From Amoebidium appalachense (Eukaryota > Ichthyosporea), in the NCBI GenBank assembly GCA_963693365.1, contig CAVNZM010000014.1:2418001-2482000 (forward strand): a stretch of DNA of 64,000 bases, in the 5' to 3' direction. Shown piece by piece: positions 50,081 to 64,000 of this stretch (positions are counted from its first letter, which is position 1; every line of letters starts with the position of its first letter). The notes under the pieces were generated by a model. The model ran no database searches and was not told the DNA's origin. It worked only from the letters and a program-made list of their open reading frames with translations. Position numbers and translations under genes: made by a program.

Positions 50081-51058
50081 GGCGCCGGTTCCTTCGCCAA
50101 CTCAACTGGCTAATTCAATGATCGGGAAAACAGAACATCAAAACACTAGCTAAAAATGCCACTTTCCTACCACTTTCAGTCATAAAAATGGGGCGGAAAA
50201 GATAAGAAAACGAAGACTGCTCCTGTCAGAGGCCATATCGTGTAACAACTTCACTGAGTTGGGTGACGGTGTTACATTTTTCAACACGATACGGGTCCTT
50301 GGAGCGCTATTTGGCATTTACCCGCCAAGATACTTGATTGGATAAAACATCCAGCTTGTGATCACAGTGCCTGAAACTTTGATTATGCTTGCGTAGTATC
50401 CTAAACAGATAGGTAGTAGAAAAGTCATAATGTAGTTGTTATTTATAATAGATTTATAAGAACCACTTTCAGCTAAAACAATTAAAATGGGTGAGCACGC
50501 GCCATCCCTTCGGAGGTGTGCGAGCCTCTGCCCTCTTTAGTACACCCCTACGTTTGTTGGTTTGTTGGGGGAGATAAATCATTCCGATTGCATCACTATC
50601 ACGCCAGTGTCATGCTGGCTTTTGAGCATCGACAAAGCTGTGCGCTTCTGCCATATATGAAATATTTACTCAGATTTTGATTGGCGGGCTTGTGTACAAG
50701 GAGCTTGAAGCAAGTTGGTGCAACTGCAGGCCAAGCTAGAGTCTCAGCTAGCTCTCCGAGAGCTTCTTTCTCAAGGTCAGAAAAGGCTGTGCTGTATGAC
50801 ATGCAGCTGTATGATTCAGCTATATATACAACGTGGGTTCAACAACCAACAACAAACAACAACAACCATTAGCACCCTACAGGATGCAGTCGGTGCTAAG
50901 TGGAAGACGGTAGTGCCCATAAGGATCCCAAGGTGTTTCCTCTGGGAAAAACGTTGAGGGTCCTAAGGAAAATAAGGGAAAAAAAAAAAAAGAAGACGAA
51001 AAGGCGAAGGTGTAGTTCGTCGTAAAGTTATGTAATACCCCCCCCCCCCCCTTCCCCC

Positions 51059-51095
<37 letters not shown>

Positions 51096-51820
51096 AGCTC
51101 CCCCCCGAGCTCCTTTCGGAGGATAGGCAGTCTCTCGCCCCCCGCCCCCGCCCCCCCCCCCCCCCCGCCCGGCGCCCCCCCCCTCCCCCCCCCTCTCTCT
51201 CTCCCTCTCCCTCTCCCGCCCTCTCTTTCCCTCAGTCTTTCTCTCTCTATCTCTCTATCCCTCCCTCCCTCCCTCACTCCCTCCCTCCCTCCCTCTCTCT
51301 CTCTCTCCCTCCCTCCCTCCCTCTCTCTCTCTCTCTCTCCCCCCCCCCCCCCCCCCCCCCTTCTCTCCCCCCCTCTCTCTCTTGAGTCTCTCTCTCTCTC
51401 CCCCCCCCCCCCTCCTTCCCTCCCCCCTCCCTCCCCCTCCTTCTCTCTCTCTCTCTCTCTCCTTCTCTCTCTCTCTCCGAGTCACACACACACACACAAT
51501 CTCTCTCTCTTTCTCTGTCTGTCTCTCCCCCCTTCCCCCCCCCCCCCCCGCACCCAGCTCTCTCTCTCTCTTTAGCTTTCTCTCTCTCTCTCTAGCTTTC
51601 TCTCTCTCTTTCTAGAGATCTCGTTCTCTCTAGATCACACACACTGCCCCCGCCCCCCCTCCCCCTCCCCCTCCGTCGCTCCCTCCGTCGCTCCCTCCCT
51701 CCCTCCCTCGAAACCTCTCCTCTAGAAGTCTAGATCTCCTTCCACCCGCCGGCACCCCCCACCCCCCGCTCCGGATCCCCCCCCTCCCACTCTCCCCCCC
51801 TCCTGCCTCCTCCTCTCTTT
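50081..51820. other. CCCH-SAM upstream region and pyrimidine tract
   Basis: 50081-50860 is unique DNA expected to hold the promoter of the minus-strand CCCH-SAM gene; no clear TATA was found. A SINE-like 3' domain follows, then a long C/T tract. No open frame of interest. Confidence 0.5.
50870..50992 (+). mobile_element. SINE-like 3' domain with A-rich end
   Basis: Contains TAGCACCCTA, then GGTGCTAAGTGGAAGACGGT, and ends in an A12 run. It shares these blocks with 25025-25139 and, more weakly, with the 3' part of the full SINE at 25512-26091. A CAA-rich stretch precedes it. Confidence 0.5.
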
Positions 51821-51830
51821 GGAACATGTG
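51040..51830. repeat. 0.8-kb CT/C pyrimidine tract
   Basis: Almost pure C/T on the plus strand with (CT)n, (CCCT)n and C-runs. The few exceptions include a short CA block near 51484-51499. Confidence 0.95.
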
Positions 51831-53400
51831 CAGACGCCGGCCAGGACAACACTTCAAGGGCTTTATTGGACGAAAACATGTCGCCCGCCGTCTCACACGC
51901 TATTGGCTTAGAATGCACCCAGGAAATGGGCAAAAGCCGCGGACTGACGCAAAGTGCACACCGTGCAGGAGAGATGAGTCAACACAATTATTTTTTGTAA
52001 AAAATGGTTGGTATTGGTAAAACCCCTAACTCGTCTGACAAAATAAAATGGATGTTTGCGACCTCGTGGATTTTTGAGCACCTTTCAAGTTGTGACTGTA
52101 GGATGGTAAGAGATGCAGTATAAAGTATTTGTTTCAACATCGGTGCCAATCTGCAGGTACGGTAATCCATGTGTAACCTGTTATCACCAAGAATTTGCCC
52201 TTTTCCGATAAAATGCGTTGCTGTCCTCTAATAGCCACCTATAAAATCAGGCTTTGCACATCCCACCTTCAGAAACAGATCATCTGGCCTTTTCCTATTT
52301 CTACTTCTCGCTCAAACATGGCACCAGAAGGGGACCAAAACGACAGCCAGTCGGCTGTTCGGTGACAGCCACCTGTTTGCAGCTTCGTGGGACGCCGATG
52401 GCCGCAAGAGTGAAACGGGCGGCGGCAAATGACAGCATGTGAAGGTGAGGGCAGTGGCTGCAGCTGGCAGCTGTACTCACGTTTGGGACTTGAAGGAGCC
52501 TTGTTGGCTTTTGTGGGCTGTTGTGGCTGAAAATAACCTCGACGCCGTTAAGCAGCAGCACCGCACTAGCTGTGTTCTTTTGGTGTCTGCCTTTTCTTGT
52601 TCATACAATTGCTGTTGATTTTTCTCGTGTCCATTTTTCTTGCCTTTTTCTTTGTTGCTGTTCTTCGTTTTCTCTTCCCCAAGAGTCTCTGATGCGCGTA
52701 TTGTGGCTGAACGCTGACGCCGTTATGCGGACCCAAAGGCCGAACTTCCGGGGGCTGCTTGAGGCCCGTCCTGTGGGTTGGTCACCCGCAGGGTTAAGGG
52801 TTGAGGGCAGCCTCTGATGGGGCGGGCTGTGGGGCCGTGGCTGACTTTGACGCCGGCCAGTTTGCAGTAGCTGACCCTCTCGTTTCTCTTCTCCCCAGCA
52901 CTTTGCTTGTCCCAATTGTCCAGTCTGAGGCCTGCAAGTCACCCACCACTGCTCCACCACTGCGGTCGCTTGCCTTGCCTCTAACGTGTGCCCGGCGCCA
53001 TGGACGGCGAGGCCTGTGTTCTGCCCGGCTGTGTAGTCAAGCGGCACAAGCGCGGGCTGACGGAGGAGTTTCTTGAGGGAGCAAGAGCCATGGTGGCCAA
53101 GATCCACCCCTCCCCGAGTTGCTCCTAGTGAGGAGGCTAAGCGCGCCTCTCTGTATGTGCTGCCACCAAGTTCAGTCGGAGGGCCTGCCAGATTTCGCAC
53201 ATGAGGGTGGAAGACAAGGAGGACGTCACGCCGACTTCAAGGGCTTTGATCAAGCAAAATATCAACAAAATACAGTTTTTGAAACGCCTACACGATGTTG
53301 CAGAGTACGTGTTCTCTGAGACATCACGAAGTACATAATCTAACGAGCAAAAAAAACTACTTGTCATCTAGTGAAGATTTTCTGACCCTGACTTCTGGCC
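51831..53400. other. Non-repetitive region with unresolved exon signals
   Basis: Coding-like sequence on both strands, no complete gene. On the minus strand a small exon is framed by good sites: acceptor TTATTTTCAG, then PQQPTKANKAPSSPK, then donor GTGAGT at 52482. A further acceptor (GCAAACAG) leads to an open end, RGCHRTADWLSFWSPSGAMF to a stop. On the plus strand a strong acceptor TTCTCTTCTCCCCAG precedes 52900, followed by the frame described at 53000. Which strand is real cannot be settled here. Confidence 0.3.
53000..53337 (+). pseudogene. Possible histone-fold protein with frameshifts
   Basis: ATG at 53000 (GCGCCATGG context) opens MDGEACVLPGCVVKRHKRGL and reaches a TAG at 53126. The next ~28 bases carry SEEAKRASLYV in another frame. 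From 53156 the first frame is open again: CAATKFSRRACQISHMRVED, then KEDVTP and FLKRLHDVAEYVFSE, then stop. The spacing of AT...(K/R)...DV resembles helix 2 to helix 3 of POLE3- or NF-YB-type histone folds. Two compensating frameshifts would be needed and helix 2 would still be short. Therefore it is a decayed copy, an error-ridden region, or chance. Confidence 0.3.
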
Positions 53401-54279
53401 TTAATAACTACTGTATCACTCAGGCTGCCCTGCTTGTTTAGAAGTGCAACGTGAAGTGTTCGCACACACTTTCCCCTGTAACAACCCCTCTAGCTGCGCC
53501 CCCCCCCCCCCCCCCCCCCCGGCACACACACACCCACACCTACACCCCAAACCGGCACACACACACACCACCACCACCACCACCACCCTCCCCTCGTACA
53601 ACAACCGGCCACTTGTTTTCCGTTTTTGCTCATATTTCCTATCCGTTCTTATAAAGTTGGGGCCAAACCCTCTGTCATGACTTCTAAAACCTTGGGATGG
53701 TAAGTTGCTTTACGGACAAAATAGACGATCATACGTTGCACACCCCTGCATTCTGTCGCCAAGCATGCCAACAGCTATGGTGGAGAAACACACAGAAAGA
53801 TTTTCACTTCGTGATCCATACACGGGTCTGTTTTTCTTTGCATTTCTTTTTTGCGGGGGAAGGGGGGAGGGAGATCTCGAGAGCCTCGGGGAGGGGAGGG
53901 AGGGAGGGAGATGGAAGGAGAGGGGGAGCGAGAGAGGGGGGGGGGGGAGAGGTGGAGAGGGGGAGGAGGGCGGGATGCGGTTCTGAAGGCGGCCAATAAA
54001 GGTGAAGAGTGGTAAGACTCGAGCAAAGTTGTTGATTAGAACGTGCCTGCACAGATCACAAATGATTTACTGGTGCTCGGAACTGGCCAAAAGATGACAT
54101 CAACTGTTACATACAGTATTGCAGTTAAAAAACCTGCTCAGTATCACAACTAAGCGAAAATTCATTACAATAGCTGGGAATTTTTCGTTTTAACAGTGAT
54201 CTATTATCATTGAATCACTCTGTGCGGGAGTGCAAAGCAAGTCTCCGGTGTGCCGGCACGCATGGGCCTGCTGTAACAT

Positions 54280-55230
54280 TTACACAGGTCGCTGCACAAA
54301 ATATGGACAGAGGAAAAGTTGTATCCCCAGGCTCTGTATCCACGGAACATATGCCACAACCTTAACTGCAACCACCCCCCTTCCATCCTGAACATCCTTT
54401 CTACAGCCCATGATTCCCGTAAAGCTCAACACACCAACTTGGCACACCTGCGAATCACTCCCAAATGTCATGTACGCCGGCCCACCACTGTCCCCTCTGC
54501 ACGCACTCACAGGGCCCGTTGGGTAACCCAGACAATATCTCAGATCTTGACCACCCGGTAAGAGATTCTTGTAGAAACATGATTCGCTAGAGACTATCGG
54601 AGCAGTTGTCTCCTGCACAGTGTCAGAGAGAACATAGGCAGGCCTCATAGCATCACCGACCAGTTCCCGGGCACCCCATCCGGCCATCCGATGCCTCAGA
54701 CCAATGGTTTCAAACTCGAAAGCAAACGCCGGAGGAATGAGGTAGATGAAGCCGTTCGTTGCTGGTCGGTCAAGTTTTAGTACGGCAATGTCGTTTTCGA
54801 GGCCCCCGTCAGAGGGAGGGTAAGGGGGCTGTGGGTATGTGTGCACGAGGGTTATCCCGTAGGTATTTGCGTCAAACACGCCGTTTGGGAAGGTGGCATC
54901 TTGTGCCCACCTAATGGTGCCTAGCCGCACTCTCCACAGACGTAGATTTTCTTTCGTGACGCCGCAATGAGCTGCCGTAAGTATCCACTCCGGAGTTATT
55001 AGCGTGCCTCCGCATATGTGTACCCATTCCGATGCATCAGGCGAGGTTCTGCTTTGAAGAGAAGCAAGCCATGGCTTGACTGTTGCAGGTTCCTGCCCGG
55101 AGAATATTCTGTACGAGGGGGTGAGGGAGGGCTCACTTTCTAGAGGGGCTGATAGGCAAACGGTAGAAACTGCGAGTAAAAAAAGAGCTGTTGCCAAAGC
55201 GGCCCGATTAAAAAAAAGGTAAAGAGTCAT
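54280..55230 (-). CDS. Secreted S1 (chymotrypsin-fold) serine protease, intronless
   Basis: 316 residues from the Met at 55230; an in-frame upstream Met at 55275 would add 15 polar residues before the signal peptide, so the inner start is preferred. The signal peptide MTLYLFFNRAALATALFLLA ends near CLSA. A short propeptide ends at Arg41, followed by IFSGQEP in place of the usual IVGG. The catalytic triad is intact: His88 (TAAHC), Asp147 (ENDIAVL), Ser248 (GDSGGP). The residue six before the active Ser is Ser, not Asp. Chymotrypsin- or elastase-like rather than trypsin-like specificity is therefore inferred. Paired cysteines fit the fold. All other confident protein genes here are rich in introns. 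No neighbour suggests its substrate. Confidence 0.95.
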   Translation of the reverse strand: MTLYLFFNRAALATALFLLAVSTVCLSAPLESEPSLTPSYRIFSGQEPATVKPWLASLQSRTSPDASEWVHICGGTLITPEWILTAAHCGVTKENLRLWRVRLGTIRWAQDATFPNGVFDANTYGITLVHTYPQPPYPPSDGGLENDIAVLKLDRPATNGFIYLIPPAFAFEFETIGLRHRMAGWGARELVGDAMRPAYVLSDTVQETTAPIVSSESCFYKNLLPGGQDLRYCLGYPTGPVSACRGDSGGPAYMTFGSDSQVCQVGVLSFTGIMGCRKDVQDGRGVVAVKVVAYVPWIQSLGIQLFLCPYFVQRPV

Positions 55231-55807
55231 TCTTGTTTGGGGCTGGTTCAAATCCGCCTCTGTCGGAGGTCTCACAAGGGTCCCATTTCTTTTTCTTAAC
55301 GCGCAAAGTTTCGGTTATGATTTTCCAAAATGAACACTCCTGACTAAGGTAAATGAGGTGCAGGCCACAATCAAAACTGAGATCCGTGGGTTGTGGCTTC
55401 ACATGTTTCGGTGCAGTAAAAGTATGCTAGTTTTCTCAGGTAGTTCCCGCTTCAAAGACGATGTCAACTTTGCTCAGTACTACGTGAGTAGTAGTGTGAA
55501 TTACACTTACTAGGTAGTGTGAGAAGGTGGAAGGTACTACTGGTGTGAAATATCATACATTGAGTGGTTGAACACTCGAGTATCGGTCCAAACCTTGAAA
55601 AGGTAGAGTATTGTACACTGGAGGCTCGGTCGGGAGTGCACGACAGGTGAGACTGAGAAAGGCGGGCCGGACTCCGGAGAGGGCTCCGGAGTCAAAGTTT
55701 GAAACGATGTTACGACGGTCGAGTCCTTGTGCCAGCGCTGGTTCTTACACCAGTTGCATACAGTAGAACGTGCCAATAGGAACCACAAGATAAATTTAGA
55801 TCGCGGT

Positions 55808-56188
55808 GTGTGGTGTAAGCCTATGTAAAAAAATCCCGCATCTCCACAGGATATTTAGGGGTCCTCGGGATATGGGATATATCCGGATATTTAGGCAGTT
55901 TTGGGATAGTTCCAAATGATATTTAGGGAGGGGCGGGATTTCCAATCTATCCACAGGGGGTGGATATATCCCGGTCGAGCGCTCAGGATAGATTTAGGTA
56001 TCCCGTGGGTTTAGGGATATATTATATATGTTTGTGGCCAGGGATATCACAGCAAATAGGCTAAGATCAAGGTTGTGAACGAGAGCAAAGTCAGGCTGAT
56101 AAAAAGTCATGTATATGTAGTAGAAGATAAGTAGTCGACGTGAGCAAGGATAAAATTTCATTGTGGTGGCAAGACCGTCCCGTGCCTT

Positions 56189-56223
<35 letters not shown>

Positions 56224-56285
56224 AGCCTTTGGCCTTCTGGTTCGTGCACACACACTCTTTTTCATGCATGCATACAAGCTATTCC

Positions 56286-56326
<41 letters not shown>

Positions 56327-56443
56327 CCCCCGCCCTCAATCGAGGCCGGGGCCGGCCACACGTGCACTGCAGATTGTCACGACTCACACGTACGTAATGG
56401 TGCATATGATCCATATGCATATCCTTTTTATGCATGCATGCAT

Positions 56444-56474
<31 letters not shown>

Positions 56475-56514
56475 CCCCCCTTCCCCCCCCCCCCCCCCCA
56501 CCCACCCACCCCCA

Positions 56515-56604
<90 letters not shown>

Positions 56605-56887
56605 ATACTTAGGCCTGAGTCTTCGAAATATTATGGATACCTGCCCGCCGGGCTAAGTTTAGCACCGGATATTAGCCCGGATATTTAGGCTTCAGCGAGA
56701 GAAAAATGATATTTCTCGGGATAGATAGGGGCCCAAGGGATAGATGAACTTGATATTTAGGTCCATTTTTCGGGATTTTCCGGGATATGATCTATGATAT
56801 TTAGGTAGGTTTTGTGATAGATCGGGAGAAAAGCAAAATGATATTTAGGTAGTTTTTGGGATAGATTTACATAGGCTTAGTGTGGTG
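55808..56887. mobile_element. hAT-like non-autonomous transposon with 8-bp TSD
   Basis: The element (55816-56879) has perfect 14-bp terminal inverted repeats, TAAGCCTATGTAAA at the left and TTTACATAGGCTTA at the right. Identical 8-mers GTGTGGTG flank it directly (55808-55815 and 56880-56887). An 8-bp duplication is typical of the hAT superfamily. The interior has no transposase but about eight copies of GATATTTAGG or close variants, all in the same orientation. They cluster toward both ends. A central block of C-runs and (CA)n (56190-56600) lies between. Confidence 0.85.
56511..56600. repeat. (CA)n inside the hAT-like element
   Basis: About 90 bp of CA units following several C-runs. Confidence 0.97.
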
Positions 56888-57280
56888 TTCCAACGTCCAA
56901 TCATTAGGAGGCGTAAATAACTCCAATAGATATTCAGATTACATAACCACTTATGGTTAGTCCTCTTTCCCGTTCCGATTTCCGTGAAAGGTGTGGCCCA
57001 CTATCAGACTACAGTATAACTATTTTCTATTCAATTATTATACATACTCAGGTGTGGCTATTGGGTCTAGGTAGATTTTTACGTGACGAATTGGTCTGCA
57101 AGGATGAGTGACATCCAACACATTACAAACAAAGGTTATCATTCTCGGCGTGTATGAATTCCTACGTGATAGCTTTGAAAATAAAAAATGTGCCAACGCA
57201 GCTCGTGATAGGTTGATAGTTTGATGCTCAAAAAGCCAATAGGCGCTCTTGCCCTTACGTAAGGCTTTCGGCCCAACAAA

Positions 57281-57544
57281 GGCATCATTTGCATGCCCAA
57301 ACAACACACACACACACCAGTTTAACCGGTCATGTATCGCCAAATGTAGTTTGATAGACCACATAATACCGCAACACACACACGTCACATTCACAACAGA
57401 CACCCAGAAAGATAGCCTACCTGTAAATTACAACATCCTTGATTTTATACTAAACACGCGTAACTACGACCTGTTTATTAGATGTATTGATTGGCTTGAG
57501 AAACACATCACTACAAAATTATAGCGCACGCGCACACACACACA

Positions 57545-57595
<51 letters not shown>

Positions 57596-57627
57596 CCAGC
57601 TGATACCGAGTGTCCCGAGGGGAGCCC

Positions 57628-57666
<39 letters not shown>

Positions 57667-57862
57667 GGGGAACCCCAACTAATTGATTTCTCCTTGTAGT
57701 CTTTATGGTGTCTCGTAGAGAAAGTAAACCCTGATATATAGTCACCACCCGACATCTATGTACGTGATCATGATATACCGCTGAGGGGATATTCCGAGCA
57801 AAACCCCCCCCCCCATACCTGAGACTGGTTCTCTTTGCCTCGAGTAAACAGCGTAAACCCCA
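57281..57862 (+). mobile_element. 5'-truncated LINE end, second copy
   Basis: Starts abruptly at GGCATCATTTGCATG, within the ORF tail, and runs to GTAAACCCCA. Its frame 57285-57524 encodes the same last ~80 residues as 8766-9009 (SFACPNN to EKHITTKL). Apart from CA, A (34 versus 46) and C run lengths no clear difference from the first copy was found. 5' truncation plus near identity is typical of recent target-primed insertion. No clear target-site duplication was seen. Confidence 0.9.
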
Positions 57863-58453
57863 TGTTACTATACTTAGCTCTACCTTTGAGCAAGCTACTA
57901 AAAATAAATTAGTGGCTGTGAGCCACAACCGGCACATGATCATGATCCTTTCGTCAACACAGCAAACAGCGCATGGATGTGTACACGTGTTTTTTATACT
58001 GAAATCAACTGTAGTCACAGTGTGTTGTATAGGTCTTGGTGAAGAAAGAAAAACATTACCACAGTGTTAAATTTGAAGTCCAAGTCAGAAAACCCTTGGG
58101 TTTGTGTCTAAACTATACACATCATACACGGGACGCACACTGGTTCTCTCTCACTCTGTGGGAGTTGCCTGTGTTCTAAACAGCATACTTACAGAAAGAA
58201 AAGTAGCACAACCTGTCCAAGTCGAGAGAGAAATAAGATCCGGAAATAATTGTGGTGATTAAACTCCTTACGGGCTGACAGACAGGGAAAGGAAAGGCGG
58301 CTGTTTCTTTGAAACACACGGCATAGCCGGTGGCTATACACAAAGTATACAAGTGAAAAGGAGGAACATCGCTGAAGCTCACTGACTGGTAGATAAGGGT
58401 TTAACGTAGTGGTGTCCAGAGCAAGAAGTAAGAAGCGTTATAGATCCCTGAGA

Positions 58454-63999
<5,546 letters not shown>

Positions 64000-64000
64000 A

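Larger units (their letters stand above)
55231..58453. other. Intergenic region with transposable elements
   Basis: Unique DNA (55231-55807), a hAT-like element, unique DNA (56888-57280), a LINE end and unique DNA upstream of WDR82 (57863-58453). No protein gene was recognised outside the elements. Confidence 0.6.

Overview
This is eukaryotic nuclear DNA. Genes are split by GT–AG introns, there is a Pol III tRNA gene, a tRNA-derived SINE with a target-site duplication, LINE ends and MITE-like elements, and the proteins are eukaryotic (TAF12, LACTB2, WDR82). The genome is saturated with simple repeats: dozens of G/C homopolymers (the longest about 46 bp at 43378-43423), long (CA/GT)n, (CACT)n and GA/CT tracts. 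The species cannot be fixed from the sequence; an intron-rich protist or invertebrate fits. Most long open frames (poly-Gly, poly-Pro, Cys-Val, Thr-His) are translated repeats, and the real coding sequence is short exons hidden between them. Exon models were built by hand from splice sites, reading phase and family motifs.

Layout. 1.6-3.8 kb (+): four-exon TAF12-like histone-fold gene. 3.4-5.5 kb: two copies of a ~235-bp repeat. 5.85-6.44 kb (-): single-exon membrane/coiled-coil protein. 8.0-9.4 kb (+): 3' end of a LINE, with a nearly identical 5'-truncated copy at 57.3-57.9 kb. 11.6-11.9 kb (-): a related retroelement tail. 12.5-20.9 kb, perhaps to 23.3 kb (-): LACTB2-like metallo-beta-lactamase gene, with a tRNA-Gly(GCC) gene inside one intron and a 1.6-kb purine/pyrimidine tract inside another. 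25.5-26.1 kb: SINE with 17-bp target-site duplications. 28.9-37.9 kb (+): complete 12-exon papain-family cysteine protease (567 aa). 40.2/41.0-50.1 kb (-): gene for three CCCH zinc fingers plus a C-terminal SAM domain, with one apparent 1-nt frameshift in a C8 run. 52-53.4 kb: non-repetitive DNA with possible exons, including a histone-fold-like pseudogene candidate. 54.3-55.2 kb (-): intronless S1 serine protease. 55.8-56.9 kb: hAT-like non-autonomous element with 8-bp TSD. 58.5 kb to the right edge (+): WDR82/Swd2 gene, 3' end outside the window.

The genes do not form a pathway. Three act in transcription or RNA control (TAF12, WDR82, CCCH-SAM), LACTB2 is a nuclease-type hydrolase, and two are secreted-type proteases. 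The most interesting structure is in the introns. Several start with GU and G tracts and end with AC and C tracts, so the two intron ends are complementary. Two introns also carry tandem copies of the upstream exon's 3' end plus its 5' splice site.
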